From NCBI RefSeq assembly GCF_041197575.1, contig NZ_JBDKXB010000005.1:1-64000 (forward strand): 64,000 nt of DNA. The letters run 5' to 3'. The notes below the pieces were generated by a model, which did not search any database, had not been told where the DNA came from, and was given only the letters and a program-made list of their open reading frames with translations. Of the stretch, positions 37,968 through 47,193 are shown in pieces. The position numbers were made by a program, and so were the translations under genes. The stretch is from Thioalkalicoccus limnaeus (GTDB lineage Bacteria; Pseudomonadota; Gammaproteobacteria; Chromatiales; Chromatiaceae). Position 1 is the stretch's first letter. Every line of letters starts with the position of its first letter.

Positions 37968-38516
37968 GCTGGCCCGTTTCTCCCCCGCCGGCCTCCGGGG
38001 TCGGTCTATCAGGTTGCCGGTGACCTCGCGGCGCTCGTCGGGCCGTTGAACGGATAATTTCTCGGGTGGCCGTCCTCTGTGCTGGCGCCGTTGGCACCGA
38101 GTCACGATCACCCCCGCCGCGTCGCGTAACCAGGCCGCGGCGATCAGCCCGTCCCTTCTTGGGTCGCCATCCTCCCTCAGCGATGCTCATGTCGACGGGC
38201 ACGCGAGATATCGCCTGGCGGCCGTCAAAATTTTGACCCTTGTCATCGTTCCCCCGCTCGAACTGGTGTCTAATGGTGACCGGGGGTGTCTGGCCCACGA
38301 ACGGCCGTGTCTTCCGCCCTCGACCAACCCCTTGGCCCCCGGGTCGGAGATGCCCGGTGGCGTGCCCCCGCAGCGATGGTCCCGGTAACGGCCCCGGCGC
38401 GTGGCGCGACCCCGTTGATGTGGTTATCATTTCGTGGAACGTCCTAAGAAGGTGTCTCTGCCGGGCGCGCTCGAGGGCGCCCGGCATGGCGGTGACTGGT
38501 TACTGATGGGGAACAC
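37968..38516 (+). other. Non-coding leader region of fleQ
   Basis: 549 bases without a supportable gene on either strand; a long open frame on the minus strand is compositional. It presumably holds the fleQ promoter. Near its 3' end is a perfect 10-bp hairpin, TGCCGGGCGC/GCGCCCGGCA (38459-38486), about 30 bases before the fleQ ATG. Confidence 0.6.
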
Positions 38517-40082
38517 ATGGTCGATTCATTCCGTCGACACACCCGTTCGAGACGATCCAGCGCGGTCGAACCCGCGACCGCCGGGACCGGCCGCAGCGAG
38601 ACGGCGGCGGCCTCGTCACCGACGGATGGGTTGGTTCTGGTCCTGGACGCGGATCGGCGGCGCGCCTATTCGGTCGTCGCGATCCTGGAGTTTCTCGGGT
38701 ATCCGGCGCGGTCCATGTCTCTCGAAGCCTGGCCGATGGCTATCGACGAGGGAGGTCCCGTCGCCGCGGTCGTGATCGGTAGCGACGACCGCGGCGGGGC
38801 GCCGCGCGCGCTGCTCGACGCCGTGCTGGCCTGGGGGCCCACGCTGCCGGTGTTTGTCCTCGACCTTGACCTCAATGCCGAGACGGGCGCGCTGCTCGAA
38901 GGCCAGGCGGAGCGAGGGCACCAGATCCAGGTTCTCAAGTACCCGCTGCGCCAGCCCGAGCTGATCGAGGCACTGGAGCGGCGTCACGCGCTCAGTCAAT
39001 GGCGGCGCCCGCCCAGCGGTGATGGCTCGCCTTTGCTGGCGCGCGCGCTGGTCGGGGCAAGCCCGGTCATGCGGCGGGTGCGTCAATTGATTCAAAAGGT
39101 CGCGCCGACGGATGCCACGGTGCTGGTGCTCGGCGAGACGGGTACCGGCAAGGAGATCGTCGCGCGCAACATCCACTACCTGTCGGCGCGGCGCGGGGCA
39201 CCGTTCATTGCGGTCAACTGCGGGGCGATTCCCGCCGACCTGCTCGAGAGCGAGTTGTTCGGGCACGAGAAGGGCGCCTTCACCGGGGCGGTCAGCGCCC
39301 GCGCGGGACGCTTCGAGCTCGCCGAGGGTGGCACCCTGCTGCTCGACGAGATCGGTGATATGCCGTTGCCGATGCAGGTCAAGCTCCTGCGGGTCTTGCA
39401 GGAGCAGACCTTCGAGCGGGTCGGCGGACACCGCAGTCAACGGACCGACGTGCGTGTGATCGCGGCGACCCACCGCGATATCGAGGGGCTGATCGCGCAA
39501 GGGCGGTTCCGCGAGGATCTGTACTACCGGTTGAACGTCTTCCCGATCGAGATGCCGCCGCTCCGCGAGCGCATCGGGGATCTCCCGTTGCTGATCAATG
39601 AGCTCATCGAACGGATGGAGGCCAATGGGCGCGGCTCGTTGCGCCTCGCCGCGTCCGCGGTGCAGATCCTGGCGCGATATCCCTGGCCCGGAAACGTCCG
39701 TGAACTGGCTAACCTTTTAGAAAGGCTGGCGATTCTCGAGCCTGGCGGCCTAATCGGAGCGAGCGCTTTGCCGAGTCGGTTCCTGCCCGAAGACTGGCAG
39801 GGGCGGCCGTCGGAGGAGGAACCATCGGAGCCGGATTCGGCCGCCTGGACCCCGTTGGGATCCGGGGCGCTTGCCCCGGAAGACCCGCGCTTGCCGCCCG
39901 GAGGGCTCGACCTGCGCGATTATCTGAGTCGCCAGGAGACCAGCCTGATCAACCAGGCCTTACGGGAGTCCGACGGGGTGGTGGCGCATGCCGCGACGCT
40001 GCTCGGTATGCGCCGCACGACACTCGTCGAGAAGATGCGCAAGTACGCCCTCCAGCGGGTCGACTTGGCGACGGATCTCTGA
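38517..40082 (+). CDS. fleQ: Sigma-54-dependent flagellar master regulator FleQ/FlrA
   Basis: 521 residues. N-terminal FleQ (REC-like) domain, about 37-160, without a clear phosphoacceptor pattern; AAA+ domain with Walker A GETGTGKE (206-213), sigma-54 contact loop GAFTGA (253-258) and Walker B LLLDEIGD; C-terminal Fis-type HTH (VVAHAATLLGMRRTTLVEKMRKY). Activates early sigma-54 flagellar genes and in relatives is antagonised by FleN, encoded at 58179. Transcribed alone, with GGGGAACAC before the ATG. Confidence 0.93.
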   Translation: MVDSFRRHTRSRRSSAVEPATAGTGRSETAAASSPTDGLVLVLDADRRRAYSVVAILEFLGYPARSMSLEAWPMAIDEGGPVAAVVIGSDDRGGAPRALLDAVLAWGPTLPVFVLDLDLNAETGALLEGQAERGHQIQVLKYPLRQPELIEALERRHALSQWRRPPSGDGSPLLARALVGASPVMRRVRQLIQKVAPTDATVLVLGETGTGKEIVARNIHYLSARRGAPFIAVNCGAIPADLLESELFGHEKGAFTGAVSARAGRFELAEGGTLLLDEIGDMPLPMQVKLLRVLQEQTFERVGGHRSQRTDVRVIAATHRDIEGLIAQGRFREDLYYRLNVFPIEMPPLRERIGDLPLLINELIERMEANGRGSLRLAASAVQILARYPWPGNVRELANLLERLAILEPGGLIGASALPSRFLPEDWQGRPSEEEPSEPDSAAWTPLGSGALAPEDPRLPPGGLDLRDYLSRQETSLINQALRESDGVVAHAATLLGMRRTTLVEKMRKYALQRVDLATDL

Positions 40083-40137
40083 CAGCTGCCCACATCGGTG
40101 GCGGCCATCCCATTGCTCTAAAAGATTTATCTGTGAC

Positions 40138-40153
40138 TGGCATTGTGCTTGCT
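40138..40153 (+). promoter_or_regulatory. Sigma-54 promoter upstream of the second activator gene
   Basis: TGGCATTGTGCTTGCT, a full match to the TGGCAY-N5-TTGCW consensus with 10 bases between GG and GC. About 110 bases before the downstream activator, consistent with FleQ control. Confidence 0.8.
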
Positions 40154-40264
40154 TAGCCTCGGTGAGTGAGGCCCGGCGGGTCGAGTTTCCGCCGCCCCGC
40201 ATCTTGGGCCCCAGGATGCCGCGATGGCCGACACGGGCTCAACCGAGTTTGAGGAGAACAGCGC

Positions 40265-41329
40265 ATGCGACCTTCCGCGTTTGTCGTTATCGATCGGGCC
40301 CGATCCGGATGCGAGCCATCCGCGCCGCCCGTCGAACCCGATGGGACGGGGCTGGTACACGCCGATCCGGTGACCGGGCGTATTCTCGCGCTGGCCGAGC
40401 GGGTTGCCCGCACCGAGGCGGCGGTGATGCTGTCCGGCGAGAGCGGCACGGGCAAGGAGATGTTCGCCCGCCATATCCACGCCAGGTCGGCCCGCGCCGA
40501 TGGACCCTTCGTTGGCGTCAATTGCGCTGCGATCCCCGCCACGATGCTGGAGGCCACCCTGTTCGGGTACGAGCGCGGCGCCTTCACCGGCGCGCACCAG
40601 GCTTACCAGGGCAAATTCGAACAGGCCCACGGCGGGACCCTGCTCCTTGACGAGATCACCGAGATGGATCTCGATCTCCAAGCCAAACTGCTGCGCGTCC
40701 TCCAGGAACGGGAGATCGAGCGGATCGGGGGCCGCAGGCCGATCCCTCTCGAGGCGCGGATCCTGGCCACCACCAATCGGGATCTTGCCGCGGAGGTCGC
40801 GACGGGGTGCTTTCGGATCGATCTGTACTATCGCTTGAACGTCTTCCCGTTGATCATCCCGTCGCTGCGCGAGCGTCGAGCGGACATCCTGCCGATCGCG
40901 CTTGCGCGGATCCGGGCCCATGCCCCGGAAGGTGGGCCGATCCCGCGGCTGACCCGCGCCGCCGAGGAGCGGCTGTTGACCCATTCGTGGCCCGGGAATG
41001 TGCGGGAACTCGACAATGTGATCCAGCGCGCCTTGATCTTGCAGAGCGGCGCGTGGATCGACGTCGACGAAATCTGCATCGAACCGGTTGCGGTGCCGCC
41101 GGGTCCCGGCTCCATCATGGCGTCCGCGAAGCCGGCACCGACCGGTCTCGGCGAGGATCTGCGGGCGCACGAGCGTGACCTGATCCTCGACGCCCTGCGT
41201 GCGACGGACGGTCACCGCGAGGCCGCCGCGGCGCGTCTGGGCATCAGCCCGCGAACGCTGCGTTACCGCATCGCCCGATTACGGCGGCTTGGGGTCGGGA
41301 TACCGGTGGTTCTCGCGAACGGCGGGTGA
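40265..41329 (+). CDS. FleR/FlrC-like sigma-54 activator lacking a receiver domain
   Basis: 354 residues. After about 33 leader residues the AAA+ domain begins directly: Walker A GESGTGKE (58-65), GAFTGA loop (105-110), Walker B LLLDEITE, R-finger region YYRLNVFPL. C-terminal Fis HTH: HREAAAARLGISPRTLRYRI. FleR and FlrC have an N-terminal phospho-receiver of about 120 residues; this protein has none, and no kinase gene is adjacent. GAGGAG lies about 8 bases before the ATG. Position between fleQ and fliE argues for the class III activator role. How it is switched is unknown. Confidence 0.85.
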   Translation: MRPSAFVVIDRARSGCEPSAPPVEPDGTGLVHADPVTGRILALAERVARTEAAVMLSGESGTGKEMFARHIHARSARADGPFVGVNCAAIPATMLEATLFGYERGAFTGAHQAYQGKFEQAHGGTLLLDEITEMDLDLQAKLLRVLQEREIERIGGRRPIPLEARILATTNRDLAAEVATGCFRIDLYYRLNVFPLIIPSLRERRADILPIALARIRAHAPEGGPIPRLTRAAEERLLTHSWPGNVRELDNVIQRALILQSGAWIDVDEICIEPVAVPPGPGSIMASAKPAPTGLGEDLRAHERDLILDALRATDGHREAAAARLGISPRTLRYRIARLRRLGVGIPVVLANGG

Positions 41330-41341
41330 TAGGACGAACAC

Positions 41342-41674
41342 ATGGCTATGTCTGACAACAACGTTGGGCCGACCGAGGTCCTGCACCGCTTGCGCGCCCT
41401 GTCCGAACGCTTGGAGGCCGGGCTCGAAATAGCGAATGACGAGAAGCCATCGGTCCGTTTCGCCGATCTATTGCATGAATCGCTGAATCGGGTCAATACG
41501 ACCCAACAACGGGCCTCGGCCATGGGTCAGGCCTATGAGCTCGGTGATCCGAATGTCTCGACGGCCGAACTCGTGATCGCGATGCAGAAGTCCAGTCTGG
41601 CCTTTCAGGGCGCGCTGCAGGTTCGCAACAAGCTGGTGGCCGCCTACCAGGACATCATGAGCATGCCTGTGTGA
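41342..41674 (+). CDS. fliE: Hook-basal body protein FliE
   Basis: 110 residues. C-terminal block VSTAELVIAMQKSSLAFQGALQVRNKLVAAYQDIMSMPV is diagnostic. Joins the MS ring to the rod. It starts 12 bases after the sigma-54 activator, so the two may share a transcript; a second ATG two codons later is possible. Confidence 0.95.
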   Translation: MAMSDNNVGPTEVLHRLRALSERLEAGLEIANDEKPSVRFADLLHESLNRVNTTQQRASAMGQAYELGDPNVSTAELVIAMQKSSLAFQGALQVRNKLVAAYQDIMSMPV

Positions 41675-41717
41675 TCGCGAGGGTTGCGATCACCACGCCT
41701 AGCCAGTCGCCGAATCC

Positions 41718-43379
41718 ATGGAACTGATCAGACTCAGACCGGACCAGATCACCGCCCGGGTTCGAGCCCTTGCCGAGTTGCCGATGGCCAGGCAATTGGG
41801 GCTGATGCTGGGGTTGGCCCTGAGTGTCGCCATCGGCGTTGCGGTCGTGCTGTGGTCTCAGGAACCCGTTTATCGTCCCTTGTTCAGCAACCTGTCGCCG
41901 ATGGATGCGAGTGAGGTCGTCGCTGCGTTGCAGGAGCGTCGCGTCCCTTACCGGGTCGACGAGCACAGCGGCGCTGTCCTGGTGCCGGCAGGCGGCATGC
42001 ATGAGACCCGGATCGCGCTGGCGGCGGCGGGCTTGCCGAGGGGCGGTGGCGTCGGGTTCGAACTGCTCGACGGCCAAGGCACGTTCGGCGAGAGCGAGTT
42101 CATGGAATCGGTGCGCTATCAGCGGGTGCTCGAGGGCGAGTTGGCGCGGACGATCGCGAGCCTGGCCGATGTGCGGGGCGTGCGAGTACACCTGGCGCTG
42201 CCGAAGCGGTCCTTGTTCGTACGCGAGCGCGAACACCCGTCGGCCTCGGTGTTGCTCGAACTCTATCCGGGGCGAACCCTGGATCCGGTTCAGGTGCGGG
42301 CGATCATGCACCTGGTCAGCTCGAGCATCGCGAATCTGGCTCGCGAGCGGGTGACCGTGATCGATCAGGCGGGGCGATTGCTGTCGCCAGAGGAAGGCGA
42401 TGCCGGCTTCGAGGGCTCGCTGGGGCAACTCGACTTCACGCGGCGGATCGAGTCCTCCTACGCCCGGCGGGTCGAGGAGATCCTGACCCCGTTGGTCGGC
42501 GTCAATCGCGTCCGCGCTCAGGTCGTCGCCGATGTGGATTTCACGATCGTCGAGGCGACCGAGGAGCTCTTCGATCCAGCGGGCCAGAGCCTGCGCAGCG
42601 AACAGATCTCGGAACAACAATCCCGTGGTTCGTCCCTCGCCGGCGGCATTCCGGGTGCGCTGACCAACCAGCCGCCCCCCGCCGGAAACCTGGAGCCGGG
42701 GGGAGCGGCCGGCGATAGGCCCGAGAGTCTCTCGAAACAAGCGACGCGAAACTTCGAGATCGATCGCCGGGTCCGGCATGTGCGCTCGCCCAGCGGCGTG
42801 CTGCAGCGACTATCGGTGGCCGTCGTGATCGATGATGCCGCGGCCGTCGATAAGGACGGCAACCCGCTCCGGGAACCCTTGACCCGGGACCAGATCGAGG
42901 ACCTGACGACCCTGGTCAAGCAGGCGGTCGGCTTCAACGAGGAGCGCGGCGATACCGTGCACCTGGTCCCGGCCGTCTTTCAGGATGGCCTGGATGGCAC
43001 CCTGGTGACCTCGCCGCGCCTGTGGGAGCAGCCGTGGTTGTGGAGCCTGGCCAAGCAGGGTCTTGCCGCGATCCTCGTCCTGTCGCTGGCGCTCGCGGTC
43101 CTGCGCCCCCTGCTGAGGGGTATGGCGTCGGAGCCGGCCCGGGTGGATCCGGCTCCGGCGGCACTGGCCGATGGGTCCGCTCCGGAGACGAGCCTCCCGG
43201 CGCCGGACGAACTGGCACCGGATCAGATCGAACTATCGCGGGGCGCGCGGCAGGCCTTGACTCAGCTCGAGGTACCCCAGGAATACACAGAACGGGTGGC
43301 GCTCACGCGAGACCTGATTTCCCAGGATCCGCGCCTGGCCGCAGACATCGTAAAGGGGTGGTTGGCCAGTGACCGATGA
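41718..43379 (+). CDS. fliF: Flagellar MS-ring protein FliF
   Basis: 553 residues. Two membrane segments: near the N-terminus (LGLMLGLALSVAIGVAVVLW) and near residue 450 (GLAAILVLSLALAVLRPLL). Between them are ring-building motifs EPVYRPLFSNLSPMDASEVV and RVHLALPKRSLFVRE. The C-terminal tail, ending DIVKGWLASDR, binds FliG. Platform for export gate and C ring in the inner membrane. Overlaps fliG by 11 bases. Confidence 0.96.
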   Translation: MELIRLRPDQITARVRALAELPMARQLGLMLGLALSVAIGVAVVLWSQEPVYRPLFSNLSPMDASEVVAALQERRVPYRVDEHSGAVLVPAGGMHETRIALAAAGLPRGGGVGFELLDGQGTFGESEFMESVRYQRVLEGELARTIASLADVRGVRVHLALPKRSLFVREREHPSASVLLELYPGRTLDPVQVRAIMHLVSSSIANLARERVTVIDQAGRLLSPEEGDAGFEGSLGQLDFTRRIESSYARRVEEILTPLVGVNRVRAQVVADVDFTIVEATEELFDPAGQSLRSEQISEQQSRGSSLAGGIPGALTNQPPPAGNLEPGGAAGDRPESLSKQATRNFEIDRRVRHVRSPSGVLQRLSVAVVIDDAAAVDKDGNPLREPLTRDQIEDLTTLVKQAVGFNEERGDTVHLVPAVFQDGLDGTLVTSPRLWEQPWLWSLAKQGLAAILVLSLALAVLRPLLRGMASEPARVDPAPAALADGSAPETSLPAPDELAPDQIELSRGARQALTQLEVPQEYTERVALTRDLISQDPRLAADIVKGWLASDR

Positions 43380-44373
43380 CTTGACGACCCAGCCTGGCGG
43401 TAACGTGCGCGCCGCGATTCTGCTCCTGACCGTCGGCGAGCGTCTCGCCGCGGATGTGCTCAGGTATCTGGATCCGCCGGAGGTCCATAAGCTGGGCATG
43501 GCCATCTCGCGCATGAAGACCGTTTCGCGACAGGAGGTCTCGGACACCTTGGCGGCCTTCATGACCGAGGCCCGTGATCGCTTGCCATTGGGCATCGGTT
43601 CGGAGCAGTACCTGCTCACGTCCCTTGGAGACGCCGTCGGCGAAGACAAGGCGCGCGAGTTCGTCAACCAGATCATGGCCGGGCGCCTGTGTGGGATGGA
43701 CGCGGTCCGGCACATGGAGGCGACGACAGTGGCCGATCTGTTGCGTACCGAACATCCGCAGATCGCGGCGATCGTGCTGGCCAATCTGAAGCCGGGGCAT
43801 GCCGCCGAGGTGCTGTCCTTGTTGCCCGAGACCCAGCGTCCCGAGTTGCTGATCCGAATAGCCAACCTGGAAGGTCTGCCGCCGGCGGCCTTGAAGGAGC
43901 TGGACGCGATCATCGACCAGAAGGTGTCGGATGCCCCTGGCATCCATAGCTCGCGCGTTGGAGGCATCAAGGCCGCCGTGGACGTGATCAATCGACTCGA
44001 TCGGCCGCTCGGCGTGGACGTCCTGGACAGCATCCGCGAAGAGAATCCGGAGCTCGGCGGTTCGTTGGATGAGGCATTGTTCGGCTTCGAGGATCTCGAG
44101 AATGTCTCCGATCGCGACGTCCAGATCTTGTTGAAGGAGGTTTCCACCGACCTGTTGGTCAAGTCGCTGAAGGCCGCCGACGAGCGTCTGCGGGGCAAGT
44201 TCTTCCGCAACATGTCAAAGCGTGCCGCGCAGCTGGTCCAGGATGATATCGAGGGGACAGGCCCGGTGCGCTTGTCCGATGCCGAGGAGGCTCAGAAGGA
44301 GATCACGCGGATTGCACGACGCCTCGCCGAGCGAGGCGATATCGCATTGGGGGCACGCGAGGCGTATGTCTGA
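43369..44373 (+). CDS. fliG: Flagellar motor switch protein FliG
   Basis: 334 residues, typical length. RAAILLLTVGERLAADVLRYLDPPEVHKLG (N domain), EHPQIAAIVLANLKPGHAAEVL (middle, EHPQ motif), and charged C-terminal torque helices (LLVKSLKAADERLRGKFFRNMSKRAA). The start is GTG at 43369 inside the fliF end, with AAGGGG upstream. Confidence 0.96.
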   Translation: MTDDLTTQPGGNVRAAILLLTVGERLAADVLRYLDPPEVHKLGMAISRMKTVSRQEVSDTLAAFMTEARDRLPLGIGSEQYLLTSLGDAVGEDKAREFVNQIMAGRLCGMDAVRHMEATTVADLLRTEHPQIAAIVLANLKPGHAAEVLSLLPETQRPELLIRIANLEGLPPAALKELDAIIDQKVSDAPGIHSSRVGGIKAAVDVINRLDRPLGVDVLDSIREENPELGGSLDEALFGFEDLENVSDRDVQILLKEVSTDLLVKSLKAADERLRGKFFRNMSKRAAQLVQDDIEGTGPVRLSDAEEAQKEITRIARRLAERGDIALGAREAYV

Positions 44374-45127
44374 GGCAAGTCATGATCCAGAACTCCAATT
44401 GTGGCGCTACTGGTCGGCGCCGGAACTCGCGCCAGGTCCCGCGTCGGGTGCTGCGCCGAGCCCGGGCGATGCGACGATGCGCCCTCCGACAGCCGAGGAC
44501 CTCGAAGTCTTGCGCCAGGCGGCCTATGAGGAGGGTTTTGCGTCGGGTCAGGAAGAGGGACTGCGTCAGGGACGCGAGCAGGGCTTGCGCGAGGGGCGCG
44601 AGGCGGTAGAGGCGCACGCGCGATGCCTGCAATCGTTGGCTGCGTCCTTGGCGCGGCCACTTCAACAGGTCGAGGCGCGCGTCGAGGAAGAGCTGGTGGC
44701 CTTGGTCATCGGTTTGGTGCGGCAGCTCGTGCGGCGCGAAATCAAGACGGACCCGGGCATCATCGTCGCGGCGCTGCGGGAGGCGCTCGGGGTCCTGCCC
44801 GCGTCGGCGCAGGACGTCGTGGTCAAGGTACATCCCGATGACGCGGCACTCCTGCGCGAGACCTATGCCGAGGAGACGGGGCCCGGATGGCGTCTGCTCG
44901 AAACCCCGGCGATCACCCGCGGTGGCTGCGTCGTCGTGACCAGTGCCTCGGAGGTGGATGCCAGGGTCGAGGAGCGGCTCGCGTCGGCAATCTGTCATGT
45001 CTTTGGCGGGGAACGCTCATCCGATGGCGACAAGGCGTCAGAGCTTGCGAGCGGCTCGACCCCGGCCAATGGGCACGATCGGGCCCCCGACGGAGCCGCC
45101 GACCAGACCCCGGAGGTGTCGTCTTGA
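44366..45127 (+). CDS. fliH: Flagellar export ATPase regulator FliH
   Basis: 253 residues. N-terminal export-gate segment with Trp residues (LQLWRYW), then GxxxG-type repeats YEEGFASGQEEGLRQG followed by LREGRE, typical of FliH stalk helices; C-terminal domain VIGLVRQLVRREIKTDPGIIVAALREAL and GGCVVVTSASEVDARVEERL contacts FliI. ATG at 44366 overlaps the fliG end. The Ala/Ser/Asp-rich tail (last 30 residues) is probably disordered. Confidence 0.93.
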   Translation: MSEASHDPELQLWRYWSAPELAPGPASGAAPSPGDATMRPPTAEDLEVLRQAAYEEGFASGQEEGLRQGREQGLREGREAVEAHARCLQSLAASLARPLQQVEARVEEELVALVIGLVRQLVRREIKTDPGIIVAALREALGVLPASAQDVVVKVHPDDAALLRETYAEETGPGWRLLETPAITRGGCVVVTSASEVDARVEERLASAICHVFGGERSSDGDKASELASGSTPANGHDRAPDGAADQTPEVSS

Positions 45128-46518
45128 GCGTGCCGCAAAACGGGTTTCACGTCCCACGCTGGCTCGAGGCGATGCGCCGCTATCGTGAGGCTGCGGAGCG
45201 GCTGCCGCCGCCGGTCGTGCACGGGCGATTGACGCGGGCGGTGGGTCTGGCGCTGGAGGCCGTGGGTTGTCAGGCGGCCGTCGGCGGCCGGTGCGTGATC
45301 ACGGCGATGGATGGATCCGAGGTCGAGGCCGAGGTCGTCGGGTTTTCCGGGGAGCGGCTGTATCTGATGCTGGCCGGCGAGGATCGCGGGTTGACCGTCA
45401 ATGCACGGGTCACGCCAGCGCGCCATGGGGGCGAAGTGCCGGTCGGCGCGGCCCTGCTCGGGCGGGTGCTCGACGGTGCCGGTCGTCCCTGGGACGGGCG
45501 AGGCGCGATTCGGGTCGACGATCATGTGCCCTTGCAGGGCCGCCCGATCAATCCGATGTCGCGTGCGCCGATCCACGAACCGCTCGACGTTGGGGTGCGC
45601 GCCATCAATGCCGTTCTGACCGTTGGGCGCGGCCAGCGCATGGGTCTGTTCGCCGGCAGCGGCGTGGGCAAGAGCTCATTGCTCGGGATGATGACCCGTT
45701 ATACCGACGCGGACGTGACCGTGGTCGGTCTCATCGGGGAGCGTGGTCGGGAGGTTCGTGAGTTCGTGCAGAACACCCTCGGCGACGAGGGGCGTCGTCG
45801 TGCCGTCGTCGTCGCCGTGCCGGCCGATCACCCGCCACTGATGCGTTTGCGGGGCGCGATGCTGGCGACCAGCATCGCCGAGTATTTTCGCGATCAGGGG
45901 CAGCGGGTCTTGCTGCTGATGGATTCGCTGACCCGCTACGCGCAGGCGCAGCGCGAGATCGCGCTAGCCATTGGCGAGCCGCCGGCGACCAAAGGCTACC
46001 CACCCTCTGTGTTCGCCAAGCTACCGCATCTGGTCGAACGCGCCGGTGCCGGCGAGGGGATTGGGTCGATCACGGCCTTTTATACCGTGCTGGTCGAGGG
46101 CGATGACCAGCTCGATCCGATCGCTGACGCGGCGCGCGCCATCCTCGATGGCCATGTCGTGCTGTCTCGTGCTTTGGCGGACACGGGTCATTTTCCGGCC
46201 ATCGATATCGAAGGCTCGGTGAGCCGGCTGATGCAAGAGATTACCGGCTCGGCGCAACAGGAGGCCGCGCGGGCCTTGAAGGGTTTGGTGTCGCTGTACA
46301 ACAGAAATCAGGATCTGATCACACTCGGTGCCTATCGCAAAGGCCACAATCCTCAGGTGGACGAGGCCGTTGAACGGCATCCGCAGATCGCTCGATTCCT
46401 GCGACAAGGGATCCATGAGCGGGTCGATCTCGGGGCTAGCGTCGGACAGCTGATCGAGCTGATGAAGCCCTCGGAGGCGGAAGGCAACTCCCGCGAGATA
46501 AAACCCCATTTGGGTTGA
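45124..46518 (+). CDS. fliI: Flagellum-specific ATP synthase FliI
   Basis: 464 residues, F1-beta-like export ATPase. Walker A GLFAGSGVGKSS, Walker B VLLLMDSLTRYAQAQREIALA, and GEPPATKGYPPSVFAKLP, diagnostic for FliI/SctN. Energises substrate entry to the export gate with FliH and FliJ. The start is uncertain: TTG at 45124 (overlapping the fliH stop, GGAGG seven bases upstream) is preferred; a GTG at 45130 is the alternative. Confidence 0.95.
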   Translation: MSVPQNGFHVPRWLEAMRRYREAAERLPPPVVHGRLTRAVGLALEAVGCQAAVGGRCVITAMDGSEVEAEVVGFSGERLYLMLAGEDRGLTVNARVTPARHGGEVPVGAALLGRVLDGAGRPWDGRGAIRVDDHVPLQGRPINPMSRAPIHEPLDVGVRAINAVLTVGRGQRMGLFAGSGVGKSSLLGMMTRYTDADVTVVGLIGERGREVREFVQNTLGDEGRRRAVVVAVPADHPPLMRLRGAMLATSIAEYFRDQGQRVLLLMDSLTRYAQAQREIALAIGEPPATKGYPPSVFAKLPHLVERAGAGEGIGSITAFYTVLVEGDDQLDPIADAARAILDGHVVLSRALADTGHFPAIDIEGSVSRLMQEITGSAQQEAARALKGLVSLYNRNQDLITLGAYRKGHNPQVDEAVERHPQIARFLRQGIHERVDLGASVGQLIELMKPSEAEGNSREIKPHLG

Positions 46519-46532
46519 CTGATGCGCGGTGC

Positions 46533-46606
46533 AGGTGCGGCTTCAGCCGCAACGCAATTCGGCTAGACGGCCAGGGCCGTGGCCGTCGTGCGGCTGAAGC
46601 CGCACC
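46533..46606. repeat. REP-like pair upstream of fliJ
   Basis: AGGTGCGGCTTCAGCCGCA forward and TGCGGCTGAAGCCGCACC reverse, 37 bases apart, head to head. Same unit as the cluster before flgK. Lies in the fliI-fliJ gap. Confidence 0.8.
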
Positions 46607-46742
46607 GACACCGAATCTGTTGTGATTCAACGGAGACAGCCGCGCAAGCCTGGTGCGGGGTTCTGCGGGAGTTGCCTGGACGGCCGGGGAGCTAACGGCC
46701 TGTGCCGACCTGTAACATCTTCGGGCGATGGACGGGAAAGAT

Positions 46743-47189
46743 ATGAGTCGTAAACAACGCATCGAGCACCTGAAACAGTTCGCCGAGGACCGGGGGCAGG
46801 ACGCGGCGCGGGCGCTCGCCGATCGCCGTCGGGTCCTCGAGGAGACCGACGGCCAGCTCAACCAGCTCATCGTGTACCGTGACGAGTACACGGGTCATAC
46901 GCCAGTGACCGCCGAGCAGACCGGCGCGAACTTGCGGGACTATTGGCGCTTCATGTCGCGGCTCAACACCGCTATTGTGGAACACCGCGAGCGTATCGAT
47001 CAACAGCGAATTGCCCTTGAGCAATCCTTCTGTCGCTGGCAGGAAAGTCAACGCGAGGTCGCCATTCTGGACAAGGTGATCGATCGACTGGGCACCGCGG
47101 AACGTCGCGCGCAGGAGCGCCAAGGCCAAAGGATCCAGGACGATTTGTCGAGCCGTTACGCCAATCTCCCGCGCAGCGACGAGAGCTGA
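46743..47189 (+). CDS. fliJ: Flagellar export chaperone FliJ
   Basis: 148 residues, a long antiparallel coiled coil (RRRVLEETDGQLNQLIVYRDEY and RLNTAIVEHRERIDQQ), the FliJ fold that sits in the FliI ring and contacts FlhA. The ATG at 46743 is preferred because GGGAAAG precedes it; an in-frame ATG at 46728 would add five residues. The REP pair separates it from fliI, unlike the tight spacing usual here. Confidence 0.9.
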   Translation: MSRKQRIEHLKQFAEDRGQDAARALADRRRVLEETDGQLNQLIVYRDEYTGHTPVTAEQTGANLRDYWRFMSRLNTAIVEHRERIDQQRIALEQSFCRWQESQREVAILDKVIDRLGTAERRAQERQGQRIQDDLSSRYANLPRSDES

Positions 47190-47193
47190 CCCC

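Noticed and set aside
37582..38487. 301-codon minus-strand frame across fliT and the fleQ leader
   Set aside because: Pro/Arg-rich, no start context, and it runs over fliT; treated as non-coding leader.
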